From Actinomycetales bacterium (GTDB taxonomy: Bacteria > Actinomycetota > Actinomycetes > Actinomycetales > Kineosporiaceae), in the NCBI GenBank assembly GCA_012719445.1, contig JAAYAH010000072.1, positions 1-64,000 of the forward strand: 64,000 bases of DNA, written 5' to 3'. Of this stretch, positions 25,708-35,260 are shown piece after piece (the first letter of the stretch is position 1; every line of letters begins with the position of its first letter). The notes under the pieces are model-generated. The model was not told the origin of the DNA. It saw only the letters and a list, made by a program, of their open reading frames with translations, and searched no databases. Position numbers and translations under genes: made by a program.

Positions 25708-27291
25708 TCAGATCCGGTCCGACCCGCTGGCCCCGGCACCGGCCACCGGCGGCGTCGACGGGGCCGGCCCGGCCGGGTAGGTGTAGGGCGGCGGCGCGAT
25801 GGTGTTGTCGGCGTTGAGCCAGTCGGCCATCGTCTTGCCACTGTCGTTGGCCCTGGTGATCGTCGCCGGATCGTAGACGTTCGTCGCCGTCCAGGTCAGG
25901 TGGGCATCGCTGTCGAAGTCCTGGGTGATCGTCTTCGCGGAGGCGACGCGGTTGCCGTCGGCGTAGATCTTCGCCTCGGCCCCGAGGCCCAGGCAGTAGT
26001 CGCTCACCCGGTAGTAGTTGCCGAAGACGTGGGCGTACCCGAACCGGACCCGGGGGTGCCGGGTGTTCGAGCCGTCGAAGTGGTTGTGGTGGTAGGTCAC
26101 CCGGAGGTAGCCCCGGTCCTGTGCGCCGTTGTTGTCGCTGTGACCGAGCAGCATCGACTTGTCGGTGCCGACGAAGCGGTTGCGCGACACCGTGACGAGG
26201 TCGCTCCCCCGCTTGATGTCGACGGAACCGTCGTTGGCCGGGTGGAAGGTGTTGAAGGTGACCCAGACGTGGTGCGAGTAGCACTGCACGTTGACCGAGT
26301 CGTCGGGAGAGTTCCGGAACGAGAGGTTCTGGATGATCACGTTGCCGACGTGGGGGAAGGTGTCCCGCTCCGCCGGGTCGCAGGTGTCACCGCCGCGGGC
26401 GACCTCCTCCGGCCCCCACCCGTTCACGTCGAGACCGAAGCCGTCGATGGTGGCGGTGGACCCCACCCCCACGATGGTCTTGTTCGAACCCACGTCGAGC
26501 ATGGCGGACCCGCTGCCGGTGATCGTGCCGGAGACCCGCACGATGCGGGGGGCGTCGTCGGCGACGGCGGCGGCCAGTTGGGAGTACGTGGTGACCGTGA
26601 CCGTCTCACCGCCGGCACCGCCGTTGGTCCCGTTCCTCCCATAGCCGCTGAGGCCCGCGAACCCCACCAACCCCTCGGAGTTGCCCCCGCCGCTGCTGCT
26701 GATGGTGGTCGTCGTCGACCGGGTGGTCGTGCTCGTGGTCGTCCGGGTCGACGTCGTCGTGGTGGTGGGCCGGGTGGTCGTGGTGGGCCCGGTGGTCGTG
26801 GTAGTGGGCCGGGTCGTGGTGGGCATGGTGGTCGTGGTGCCCGAACCGGTGCCGGAGCTGCCGCAGGCGACCCCGTTGACGGCGAACGCCGCGGGCACGG
26901 AGTTGGCCGTGGTCCAGGTGCCCTGGAACCCGAAGCCCACGGTGCGACCGCTGGGGACGGCGCTGTTCCAGCCGACGCTCGTGGCACTCGCCTGCCCCCC
27001 GGTGACGGCGATGGTGGCGTTCCAGGCGCTGGTCACCGCCTGCCCGTCCGGGAAGATCCAGGTCACGGTCCAGCCGTTGAGCGGATCCCCGCTGTTGAGG
27101 ACGGCGACGTCGGCGACGAACCCGCCCGGCCACTGCGAGGTGACCGTGTAGGTGACCTGGCAGACCACGGCGGCGGTCGCCGGCGTCGCGAGGGATGCGA
27201 CGCCCGTCGTCGCCACCACGGCGGCGAGGCCGACGGCGAGCCGGGCCCCGGGGTGACGTCGACGGTTCCTCTCGCGCGAACGCTTCTCCAC
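25708..27291 (-). CDS. Secreted pectate lyase (PL1) with N-terminal CBM2
   Basis: A 527-aa preprotein: basic N-terminus and signal peptide to about residue 40 (ATPATA), CBM2 (about 42-145, VCQVTYTVTSQWPGGFVADV), a 60-residue Thr-rich linker, and a PL1 right-handed beta-helix (about 205-500). The PL1 signature includes the substrate-binding and catalytic RHPRVRFG, and Ca-site acids in DDSVNVQ and DGSVDIKRGSD. It should cleave polygalacturonan by beta-elimination. The N-terminal CBM2 is the reverse of the domain order in the GH5 enzyme. The GTG at 27291 has GGAGACGG 6 nt upstream. The palindrome GGAAAGTGCTTTCC lies 45 nt upstream. Confidence 0.92.
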   Translation of the reverse strand: MEKRSRERNRRRHPGARLAVGLAAVVATTGVASLATPATAAVVCQVTYTVTSQWPGGFVADVAVLNSGDPLNGWTVTWIFPDGQAVTSAWNATIAVTGGQASATSVGWNSAVPSGRTVGFGFQGTWTTANSVPAAFAVNGVACGSSGTGSGTTTTMPTTTRPTTTTTGPTTTTRPTTTTTSTRTTTSTTTRSTTTTISSSGGGNSEGLVGFAGLSGYGRNGTNGGAGGETVTVTTYSQLAAAVADDAPRIVRVSGTITGSGSAMLDVGSNKTIVGVGSTATIDGFGLDVNGWGPEEVARGGDTCDPAERDTFPHVGNVIIQNLSFRNSPDDSVNVQCYSHHVWVTFNTFHPANDGSVDIKRGSDLVTVSRNRFVGTDKSMLLGHSDNNGAQDRGYLRVTYHHNHFDGSNTRHPRVRFGYAHVFGNYYRVSDYCLGLGAEAKIYADGNRVASAKTITQDFDSDAHLTWTATNVYDPATITRANDSGKTMADWLNADNTIAPPPYTYPAGPAPSTPPVAGAGASGSDRI

Positions 27292-27335
27292 ACCCGTCTC
27301 CTTCGACGACTCGCTCCGTCCGACCCGAGGCCGGT

Positions 27336-27349
27336 GGAAAGTGCTTTCC
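27336..27349. promoter_or_regulatory. LacI-type operator-like palindrome upstream of PL1
   Basis: GGAAAG-TG-CTTTCC, arms perfectly complementary, 45 nt before the PL1 start. It resembles the GGAAAGCGCTTTCC class bound by LacI/GalR-family sugar repressors, with TG in place of the central CG. Confidence 0.55.
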
Positions 27350-27439
27350 GGTTGTCGAGGGAGTCGCCCGGGCGCCGGGAAAGGTTGTCGAGCGGAGCCG
27401 CCCGGGGGGTGTCACCCGCACAGTTGCCCGCATCGGGCG

Positions 27440-28483
27440 TCACAGCGGGGCCGGCGTCACCTCTCCGGGGGCACCCGCGCTCGCCGGGTGCACCTGGGGC
27501 AGTCCGAACGCCCGGAAGAGCGCGACGTCGAAGAAGCAGGCGACATGTCTCACCGCCGGTCCGTCCGGGGTGGTGGCGACGTCGAGGACGTGGAGCTGAA
27601 AGGCATGGTGAACACCGTCCTCCCCGCGGAGCCACACCGCGCACGCCGGCTGCCCGTTGGCCGCTGTCGGCAGGAGGCGCAGGTCGTCCGGTCCCCGCGC
27701 GGGGCACCGGGTGCGGATCAGCGCCCCGACGGCGGACGGTCCCTGGTACCACCCGGTGAACGGCGGCATCTCCCAGGTCACGTCCTCGGTGAGCAGGGCG
27801 ACGACGGCCTCGGTGTCGTAGTTCGCGAAGGCCCGCATGTACCGGTCGAGCAGGTCACGCTCGCGGAGGCCGAGGGCTCCCGACCCGTCCCTGGCCTCCT
27901 GGGTCCCGCCGTCCCGGAGACGGTCGAGTCCCGCCCTCGCCCGCTGCAGCGCGCTGTTGGCCGAGGGCACGGTGACCCCGAGCGTCTCCGCGGTCTCGGC
28001 GGCGCTGAAGGCGAGCACGTCGCGGAGGATGAGCACCGCCCGCTGCAGCGGGGTGAGGTGCTGCAGGGCCGCGACGAAGGCGAGCCGGATCCCCTCCCTG
28101 GTCTCGGTGACGGCGGCCGGGTCGGTTCCGGGCGAGGCCACCAGCGCGTCGGGCAGCGGCTCCAGCCACGGCAGCTCCGGTCTCCGGTCGAGGACACCCG
28201 TGGGATCGGCGCTGGGGGCACCGAGCCCGGTCGGCAACGGGCGGCGGGCCCGCTGCTCCAGGGCCGTCAGGCAGGTCCTGGTCGCGATCCGGTACATCCA
28301 GGTACGCACCGAGGAACGCCCCTCGAAGGAGCCGAAGGCCCGCCAGGCCCGCAGGTAGGTCTCCTGGACCTGGTCCTCCGCGTCCTGCACCGACCCCAGC
28401 ATCCGATAGCAGTGAGCGATCAGCTCACCTCGGAGAGGATCGGTCACGGCGGCGAAGTCCCGCTCGGCTAAGGTATGGCTCAC
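27440..28483 (-). CDS. ECF sigma factor with SnoaL-like C-terminus (SigG type)
   Basis: A 347-aa sigma-70 family protein: sigma2 (about 15-85, RGELIAHCYRMLGSVQDAED, AWRAFGSFEG, VRTWMYRIA), an insert, sigma4 (about 130-190, LTPLQRAVLILRDVLAFSAA and TLGVTVPSANSALQRARA) and a C-terminal SnoaL/NTF2-like domain (about 210-325) that ends in a short acidic-to-polar tail. The layout matches the TIGR02960/SigG group, in which the extra domain replaces a classical anti-sigma factor. The upstream hydrolase commonly seen with SigG is absent. It follows the helicase operon on the same strand after 75 nt. Confidence 0.9.
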   Translation of the reverse strand: MSHTLAERDFAAVTDPLRGELIAHCYRMLGSVQDAEDQVQETYLRAWRAFGSFEGRSSVRTWMYRIATRTCLTALEQRARRPLPTGLGAPSADPTGVLDRRPELPWLEPLPDALVASPGTDPAAVTETREGIRLAFVAALQHLTPLQRAVLILRDVLAFSAAETAETLGVTVPSANSALQRARAGLDRLRDGGTQEARDGSGALGLRERDLLDRYMRAFANYDTEAVVALLTEDVTWEMPPFTGWYQGPSAVGALIRTRCPARGPDDLRLLPTAANGQPACAVWLRGEDGVHHAFQLHVLDVATTPDGPAVRHVACFFDVALFRAFGLPQVHPASAGAPGEVTPAPL

Positions 28484-28558
28484 CTTGCCACGGTAGCGAC
28501 GCGCCTCCCGGTCCGCCTCCGGATGGCCCCGGCCGTGCCCGGCTCGGGGGCGGCCGGA

Positions 28559-31500
28559 TCAGCGCGGGTCGCCGGGGCCCTCGGCGGGCCGGTCCACGGC
28601 GTCGAGGACCCGGGCGATCACCTGCCGCGGATCGTCGTACCAGTCCTTGGTCAGCACGTGGACGACCTGCCACCCGACCGCCCGGAGCACCGCCGGATGG
28701 CAGAGCACCCGCTCGTCGACCCGCTCCGCCGCGGCCCGGGACGGCGTGTCGACGAGCACCGCGACCCGGTACCGGTCCTCGCCGGGACGTCGCAGAGCCA
28801 GGTCGCAGCGGAAGACGGAGCGGCCGACCTGCTCGTCGACCGCCACGTCCCGGGCCCGCAGCGCCTCGGCCAACTCCCGGGCGACCGGCCCGGAGACCGG
28901 CGCACCGGTCCCTCTCCCCGGGGCGGCACCGCTCCCAGCCCCCGGGACGGCGCCGGTCACCGCCCGGAGCTCGGCGAGGCAGCGGGCGTCGTCCCCGTCG
29001 GAGACCGCCGAGGCGTAGCCGAGGAACCGGCGCAGGGTGTTCGCCCCGTCGTTGTAGGTGTTGGTCACGGCGGACGGGCCGATCGTCGTGACGATCGCCA
29101 TGTGCACCCGTGCCCGGCTGAAGATGACGTTGAGCCGTCTCTCCCCACCCCGCTGGTTGATCGGGCCGAAGTTCATCACCATCCGGCCGTCGGGCCCTGG
29201 GGCGTAGCAGACGCTCATCAGGATCACGTCGCGCTCGTCGCCCTGGACGTTCTCCAGGTTCTTCACGAACAGGCCGACGAAGTGCTCCCCCACCTCCCGA
29301 CCCAGCTCGGACTCGTACCGCCGCCCGAACTCCGGGTCGGCCTCGGCCAGCCGCTCCAGCGCCCGCTCGATCGCCCCCTGCTGTGCCTCGGAGAAGGCGA
29401 CCACGCCGAGGGTGAGACCGGTGTCCCGGCTCAGCAGCTCACGGACCAGCGCCGCGATGTAGGCGGCCTCCCCCGGGTTGGTCCGCCGCCGGTACACGGC
29501 GCCGACGGTGCGGTGAACGCTGATGCTGCGGGCCAGCAGGGCGTCGGCGGCCGCCTTGACCTCCGTCGCGGGGACGGCGAGCGCGTCCCCGCCCGAGGTG
29601 TCGGCGTCCTCGACGTCGATCTCGATGCCGAGCGACCCGGGACGGGCGACGGTCCGGTCGGGGACCGTGGACAGCCGGTTGTCGTAGAACGCGGCGTTGC
29701 TGAAGGCGATGAGCGCCTCGTAGCGGCTGCGGTAGTGCCAGGTGAGCATCGTCGACGGGAGCCGGACGGCGCACTGCGCGAGGAAGCTGTCGCCGTCGAG
29801 CACCAGCCCGACCTCGACGTCGTCCTCCGGCCCGTCGTCCTCCTCGCCACCGGGCCCTTCCCCCCTGCGGACGGTGAAGTACTGGGTGGGCGGGAGCTGC
29901 ATCTGGTCACCGACGACGATGACCTGCTGCGCCCGGAACATCGCCGGCACGGCCTCCTCGACCGGGATCTGGCTGGCCTCGTCGTAGATGACCACGTCGA
30001 ACAGCCCGGGATCGAGGGGCAGCGTCTCGGAGACGGAGGTGGGGCTCATCAGCCAGATCGGCCGCAGCGCCGCGACGACCTCGCCGGGATCCCCCGAGGA
30101 GAGGTCCCGGATGGACCGGTAGCGCATGACCTTGCCGAACTCGTGTTCCAGCGCCCGCCTGCCCGCGCTCCACGCCTTCTTGCGGCGACGCTGCTCGGGG
30201 TCCATCCCGGTGACGCTGCGGGCGGAGTGGACGACCTGCTCCAGGAACCGTGCCCTGACCCTGGCGACGATCACCTCGGCGTTGCGCGCGTACAGGGTCG
30301 GCAGCAGCGCCTGCGCCCTGCCGACGGCCTCGGCCAGGTCCGCCCCGTCGAAGGAGCCCATGGCCGGGACCCGGTCCCGGACGTCGTCGAGGGCCGCTGC
30401 GGCGACGGCCCGTTCGAGCTGGCGAGGGGTCGCGGTCAGCCGGCGCAGGGCGTGCGCGACGGCGGGGTGCTCGTCCAGCGCGCGCAGCGCCGGGACCAGC
30501 GCCCGCAGTCCCGCCGCGGCCGCGGGGTCGGCGAGGGCGTCGAGGACGGCGAGCAGCCGGTCCAGGGGCAGGTCCTCGACGTCCACGAGGAGCCCGGAGA
30601 GGGCCTCCCGCAGGCGGGCCGCCTCCGCACCAGCCTGCTCGAACCCCGCGGCGAGCCCGGGCCGCCGGCCCCGGGCCAGGGCGTCGATCACCGCGAGCAC
30701 CCGGCGGTCCTCGCTCCGGCGCAGGGCGTCGAGGCGGTCCACCAGCTCCGCGGGATCGTCGTGCCCCCAGGTGGCCCGGGAGGCGGTCACCAGCCGGTCC
30801 GCCTCGGCGCGCTCCTCCTGCACCGTGACCAGCAGCCTCAGCGCCCCGGACACGGTGGGACGCACCGCGGAGCCCGGCACCGCGTAGCGGCTCCGGACGG
30901 CGCGCCGCACCCGGCGCCACGCCCGGTCGAGGAACCGTAGCGGCGAGCCCTCCCGGGCCAGGGCGACGCCCAGTGCCGCCCTGGCGTCGTCCGGCTCCAG
31001 CGGGTCGTGCCACCCCGCCGCCCGGCGCTCGGCGGCCCGGACCCGCTCCAGCGCCTGCCGCCGGGTCTCGGCGTCGGCGCGGAGCCGGGCGGCCTCGGGC
31101 GACCACAGGTCCAGCGCCGCGGACCGGCCGAGCCGGGCCATCGGCAGCGCGAGGCCGCCGAGCTCCCCCACGGCCTCGACCGCGGGCAGGGTGAGCCCTG
31201 CGGAACCGGTGGCGTCCGGCCACTCCGGGCCGTCGAAGGCGCCGGAGCTCCTCGGCTCGTCGAGGAGCTCCAGCAGACGCCGCACCACCTGCCGCGCCCG
31301 GTCTGCGCCCGCGGCGGCCTCGGCGTCCGGCCGGACGGTGGCGAGCACCTCCTGGGCCAGGAAACGGACGGGGCTGGTGGCCAGGACCGGTTCGGCCGGG
31401 GTCCCCGATGCCGATCGGGTCTCCTGTGCCGCCGGGGTCCCCGGTTCCGGTCGGGCCCGTGGGGACACCCGGCTCGTCAGCGCCGTGGCGACGGCGTCCA

Positions 31501-33868
31501 CGGCGGGTCGGGCAGCCCACCACTCGGCGGGGGTCGGCAGCATCCGCCGGACGGCGGGCCTGTCCCCCTCCGGCCAGCCGGTGTCGCCCAGGTCGACGAG
31601 CCGCTCCAGGAGTTCCCGCGGCGTCGGGCCGTCGCCGGGCCCGGGCTGGGCGAGGGCGGCCTCGTAGCCGCGGACGCGGTCCAGCTCCGCCCCGATCGCT
31701 GCGATCACCCGGGCGCGGGCGGTCTCGAGCCCGGCGAGATCGTCCTCGGTCGCCAGCCACGCCTCGTAGGTGCGCCTCAGCCCGTGGACGAAGCTCTTCT
31801 TGTCCGCCTGCGAGTCGTGGATGAGGCAGGTCAGCTCGTCCAGGCCGCGCTGGCGCAGCCGGGCGTGCACGACGTCGATCGCCGCGCGCTTCTGGCAGAT
31901 GAACAGGACCCGCCTGCCCTCGGCGACGTAGTCCGCGATGAGGTTGGTGATGGTCTGGGACTTGCCGGTACCGGGAGGACCCTGGATGACGAGGCTCCCG
32001 CCCCGGCGTGCCCTGGCCACCGCGGCCACCTGGGAGGCGTCGGCGGGGACGACGAGATAACGGTCCTCCAGCGGGAGGTCGTCGCCTGCCGCCGGTTCCA
32101 GCGGGCGGGGTTCGAGGGAGAACACGGTGTCGAAGGCGGCGCAGGTGGGGCCGCCGGCGACGAGGTCGTTGTAGTCGTGGACGAGGCTCATCGTGCGGTG
32201 GTCGACGTTGGCGAGGGTGAGCGCGCACAGGTCGACGTCCCACGCGTAGGGGTTGCCCTCGGTGTGGTCGTCGAGCACGTAGGTCTCCCGCCCGCGCTCC
32301 ACCATGTCGCCGCGACGAGGGCCCGGCTCCTCGCCGAGGGCCAGGCCGAGCGGGACCGGGGCCGGCGCGACCCTGTCCCTGAAGATCTTCAGCCCGAGGG
32401 GGTCGTAGTCGCGGCGCCGGTACGAGTACGCGTACACCCGCCCGCCCAGGGCGTGGCGACCCACCCGCTGCCGCCGGGTGAACGCCGCGGCCCGGATCCT
32501 GGCGCTGCGGTGCACGAGCTCGATCCGGGGCCGGTCCACCAGGGTCAGCGTCACCGCCGGCTCGCTCGCGGCGATCCGCGCGGCGAGGTCCTCGTACAGC
32601 CGCTCGACGGGGGTCACCGCGAGATCGACGATCTCCGGGAGCTCCAGCCCGTACAGCCGGAGCAGGTGTTGACGCAGGGCGGGGTTCACCTCGGCAACCG
32701 TGCCCTGGGCGGTGAGGAGGTAGCTGTCCCGCACCCCGCGCTTCCTGGTCAGGGTCACCGGAAGCAGCAACAGCGGTGAGGAGATGCGCTGCTCGACGTC
32801 GCCCCTGAGGTCGTGCCAGCGCAGGAACGCCACGACCAGCCGTAGCTGCGAGCGCCCGTACTCGGAGCGGTCCCGCCGGGCCCTGGCGATGAGGGTGTCG
32901 AGCACTGCCTGGGCGTAGGGGGCGTCGTCCCAGCGCAGTACCGAGCCGAGGGCCAGCGGCCGGCCGGACAGCAACCGGCCGGCTGCGGGCGAGCGCCAGG
33001 TGAACAGCTGCTCCGCCCGGATGTTGCGGACGTCGAGCAGCAGCGGGACCGACGCCTCGGTGAGGTCGAGGGACTGCCGGGTCGACCGGAAGTACAGCAG
33101 CCGGTTGCGCCGGGACAGGTCGTGCAGCCGGTCCCGGAGGCCGACCAGGACGGCACGGGCCCGGTCGTCCCGCTCGGCAGCCCCCGCGGTCACGGCGTCG
33201 AGATCGAGGTCGACCGGCTGCTCGCGGTAGGTCTCCAGCCGCGCGGCCAGCTCGGCGACGTCCTGGGGACGGCGTCGACGGTCCGGGTCGAGCATCTCGG
33301 CGGCGAGGGTCGCGATCACCGGGTGCAGCCGGGGGTTCAGCGCGAACAGGTTGCGCCGGTGCCCTGCCAGCCGTTCGACGTCCTCGACGACGGCCAGATC
33401 CAGCCCACAGGCCAGGGCGGCGAGCAGGAGACCGAGACAGGCGACGTCGCCGAGCTGGTCATGGTGCCCGAGCCGGTGCTCCCAGGTCGACCAGCCCGGC
33501 ACCAGCACCGGCCGGGTGAGCTCCTCGCCCGGGAGGGCGACGTCCAGCGGACGGACCCGCTGCGTGCCCCGACCGGTGTCGGTGTGCACCGCGGACACGG
33601 CGACGATCTCCACGGCGGAGGGCGCCTCCCGCTGGACGGCGGCGACCCGCGCCGGTTCGGTCACCGGGGGCGCCGCCGCAGCGGGATCGAGATGGACCCG
33701 GTACCTGTCGTCGACGACCAGGGCCTCCGTCCCGCGAAGCGGCGCCGTCAGCCCGACGCCGTGCAGCTCCGCGACCTCGCGGAACAGCGGCAGCAGGGCG
33801 GTGACGAGGTCGTCGGTGCCGAGGCCGCCGCGCTCGCGACCGAGCTCGACGAGGTCCTGGAAGCTCAT
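28559..33868 (-). CDS. Pseudokinase-DUF4011-SF1 helicase-nuclease fusion
   Basis: A 1769-aa cytosolic protein. Residues 1-235 resemble a protein-kinase C-lobe (LFREVAELHGVGL..., HHDQLGDVACLGLLLAALAC, MLDPDRRRRPQDVAELAARL) but lack the HRD and DFG catalytic residues. DUF4011 follows (about 240-600). An SF1/Upf1-type helicase comes next, with Walker A GPPGTGKSQ at 630-638 and Walker B YDEASQIP, Asp1296-Glu1297. A long helical insert separates these, and helicase motif V/VI features appear later (VQGDERDVILMSV, NVIFSRARVHMAIV). Residues about 1660-1769 form an MTES_1575-like restriction-endonuclease fold: Asp of FRCDLAL is kept, but the usual ExD reads VLVDT. Its ATG overlaps the M48 stop by 4 nt, with GGAGG upstream. 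Large helicase-nucleases of this type occur in defence contexts; that role is inferred here. Confidence 0.88.
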   Translation of the reverse strand: MSFQDLVELGRERGGLGTDDLVTALLPLFREVAELHGVGLTAPLRGTEALVVDDRYRVHLDPAAAAPPVTEPARVAAVQREAPSAVEIVAVSAVHTDTGRGTQRVRPLDVALPGEELTRPVLVPGWSTWEHRLGHHDQLGDVACLGLLLAALACGLDLAVVEDVERLAGHRRNLFALNPRLHPVIATLAAEMLDPDRRRRPQDVAELAARLETYREQPVDLDLDAVTAGAAERDDRARAVLVGLRDRLHDLSRRNRLLYFRSTRQSLDLTEASVPLLLDVRNIRAEQLFTWRSPAAGRLLSGRPLALGSVLRWDDAPYAQAVLDTLIARARRDRSEYGRSQLRLVVAFLRWHDLRGDVEQRISSPLLLLPVTLTRKRGVRDSYLLTAQGTVAEVNPALRQHLLRLYGLELPEIVDLAVTPVERLYEDLAARIAASEPAVTLTLVDRPRIELVHRSARIRAAAFTRRQRVGRHALGGRVYAYSYRRRDYDPLGLKIFRDRVAPAPVPLGLALGEEPGPRRGDMVERGRETYVLDDHTEGNPYAWDVDLCALTLANVDHRTMSLVHDYNDLVAGGPTCAAFDTVFSLEPRPLEPAAGDDLPLEDRYLVVPADASQVAAVARARRGGSLVIQGPPGTGKSQTITNLIADYVAEGRRVLFICQKRAAIDVVHARLRQRGLDELTCLIHDSQADKKSFVHGLRRTYEAWLATEDDLAGLETARARVIAAIGAELDRVRGYEAALAQPGPGDGPTPRELLERLVDLGDTGWPEGDRPAVRRMLPTPAEWWAARPAVDAVATALTSRVSPRARPEPGTPAAQETRSASGTPAEPVLATSPVRFLAQEVLATVRPDAEAAAGADRARQVVRRLLELLDEPRSSGAFDGPEWPDATGSAGLTLPAVEAVGELGGLALPMARLGRSAALDLWSPEAARLRADAETRRQALERVRAAERRAAGWHDPLEPDDARAALGVALAREGSPLRFLDRAWRRVRRAVRSRYAVPGSAVRPTVSGALRLLVTVQEERAEADRLVTASRATWGHDDPAELVDRLDALRRSEDRRVLAVIDALARGRRPGLAAGFEQAGAEAARLREALSGLLVDVEDLPLDRLLAVLDALADPAAAAGLRALVPALRALDEHPAVAHALRRLTATPRQLERAVAAAALDDVRDRVPAMGSFDGADLAEAVGRAQALLPTLYARNAEVIVARVRARFLEQVVHSARSVTGMDPEQRRRKKAWSAGRRALEHEFGKVMRYRSIRDLSSGDPGEVVAALRPIWLMSPTSVSETLPLDPGLFDVVIYDEASQIPVEEAVPAMFRAQQVIVVGDQMQLPPTQYFTVRRGEGPGGEEDDGPEDDVEVGLVLDGDSFLAQCAVRLPSTMLTWHYRSRYEALIAFSNAAFYDNRLSTVPDRTVARPGSLGIEIDVEDADTSGGDALAVPATEVKAAADALLARSISVHRTVGAVYRRRTNPGEAAYIAALVRELLSRDTGLTLGVVAFSEAQQGAIERALERLAEADPEFGRRYESELGREVGEHFVGLFVKNLENVQGDERDVILMSVCYAPGPDGRMVMNFGPINQRGGERRLNVIFSRARVHMAIVTTIGPSAVTNTYNDGANTLRRFLGYASAVSDGDDARCLAELRAVTGAVPGAGSGAAPGRGTGAPVSGPVARELAEALRARDVAVDEQVGRSVFRCDLALRRPGEDRYRVAVLVDTPSRAAAERVDERVLCHPAVLRAVGWQVVHVLTKDWYDDPRQVIARVLDAVDRPAEGPGDPR

Positions 33869-35220
33869 CCGGCACCTCCGGCCCGCACGAGCCGGTCGAT
33901 GGTCGCGGCGCGGTGCACCCGCTCCCGCCGGGCGACGGCCTCCAGCTCACCGGCGAGGCCGTTGGCCTCGGCCGCCGCGTGGCCCGTCGCGACCGACAAC
34001 GCGGCCGCGAGGCCCTGCTCGTCCAGGTCGGGGTCGACCGTCGCGAGATCGAACAGCACGTACGCCAGGTACCGCCGGGTGGCCTCGCTCCACCGCGGGG
34101 AGGAGGCACCCACGGCCCGACCGCTCGGCACGAGGTCACTCGGGGTGAGGTCACTCGGGGTGAGGTCATTCGGCACGAGATCACTCGGGGTGAGGTCACT
34201 CGGCGCGAGATCACTCGGCGCGAGGTCGAGGGCGGGGAAGAACTGGCGAGCGTGGGCGAGCACGGCGGCGGTGCGCATCCAGGGCACGGCGAGCACCGCC
34301 TCGATCAGGACCCGGGTGATCCGCTCCAGGTGCTCCCGGTCGAGGAGGTCGAGGCGGTCGAGATCGAGCACCGGCGCGAGCAGGACCCGTACCTCGTCGT
34401 CCCCCGGGTCCCGCTCCGGTGCCGCGGGAACCCCGTCGCCGTCCACCGGCTGTCCCGCCGACCCGGGCCGCCCCGCCGGCAGCGGGGGGACGGGGCGGCG
34501 CCGCCACCGGGACAGTGCCCTGGCGCGCAGCACCGTCTCCGGGTGGGTCGCCCCCCGCGACCCGTCCTCGCCGAGATCGACGGCCTCGGCCTGGACGAGG
34601 AAGGAGGCTGCGTCGACCTCTGCGAGACCGGTGGCGGCCTTGACCAGGGCCGACACGGCCACGTGCAGGTCGCAGCAGGCGAGCAGCGCCCCCCGGTCCG
34701 CGAACAGCTCGGTGGCGAGGTTCCAGCGCCGCGCCGTCTCGAGGTGCACCGGAGGTGTCGCCGGGTCGAGGCCGAGGGCAGCCAGCAGTCGGTCGGCGAC
34801 GAGCAGGTCGCCGCCGTCGGCCGTCCACAGCACCCGGTGGGCCAGCTCGTGGCCGACGACGGCGCACAGCTCGCGGTCGTCGAGCAGGTTGAGCAGGCCG
34901 CCCGAGAAGACGATCACGAGCTCGTCGGGCAGGTCGAGGAGGGAGGCGTTCGCCGTGGCGTCGACCGACCCCTCGAGCTGGTACACCGTCACCGGACCGC
35001 CGACCCCGAGTGCCGCGCCCGCCCGCCGCACCGCCTCGGCGAGCGCCGGGTGGGCGTCCGGGTCGAGCCGGTAGGACCGTCGCAGCAGCTCGGCGTGGGC
35101 CGCACGGGACGGCCCCGGCCTCCGCACCGACTCCGCGAAAGCGGCCCACGACTCCGGAGCCTCCTGGCGCAGCCGCCCGGCGACCCTCCGGTGGTAGTCG
35201 AGCGGCACCAACCCGTTCAC
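33865..35220 (-). CDS. Cytosolic M48-type metallopeptidase coupled to the helicase
   Basis: A 451-aa protein with an intact zinc site: HELAH at about residues 124-128 (VVGHELAHRVLW) and a downstream ExxAD (ATELFADRGALLA). There is no signal peptide and no membrane helix, unlike HtpX-type M48 enzymes. An extended C-terminal half contains seven tandem pentapeptides (APSDL, TPSDL, VPNDL), then helices. The stop overlaps the helicase ATG by 4 nt, a tight two-gene unit. I prefer the GTG at 35220; another GTG lies 24 nt upstream and neither has a strong ribosome-binding site. A 19-bp inverted repeat lies just upstream. The peptidase may process or be triggered by its helicase partner, which is inference. 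Confidence 0.82.
   Translation of the reverse strand: MNGLVPLDYHRRVAGRLRQEAPESWAAFAESVRRPGPSRAAHAELLRRSYRLDPDAHPALAEAVRRAGAALGVGGPVTVYQLEGSVDATANASLLDLPDELVIVFSGGLLNLLDDRELCAVVGHELAHRVLWTADGGDLLVADRLLAALGLDPATPPVHLETARRWNLATELFADRGALLACCDLHVAVSALVKAATGLAEVDAASFLVQAEAVDLGEDGSRGATHPETVLRARALSRWRRRPVPPLPAGRPGSAGQPVDGDGVPAAPERDPGDDEVRVLLAPVLDLDRLDLLDREHLERITRVLIEAVLAVPWMRTAAVLAHARQFFPALDLAPSDLAPSDLTPSDLVPNDLTPSDLTPSDLVPSGRAVGASSPRWSEATRRYLAYVLFDLATVDPDLDEQGLAAALSVATGHAAAEANGLAGELEAVARRERVHRAATIDRLVRAGGAG
34123..34227. repeat. Seven 15-bp in-frame tandem repeats
   Basis: The unit GAGGTCACTCGGGGT and variants, repeated about seven times inside the M48 gene, encode (A/T/V)P(S/N)DL pentapeptides. 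Slippage would change spacer length without a frameshift. Confidence 0.88.
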
Positions 35221-35260
35221 CCGCGGGACCCTACCCGGGCGCACCGACCAGGTGACGACA

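Noticed and set aside
25639-27759. 700-codon plus-strand open frame over the PL1 gene
   Set aside because: Composition is a translation of the reverse strand of a secreted lyase; no start signal or motif.
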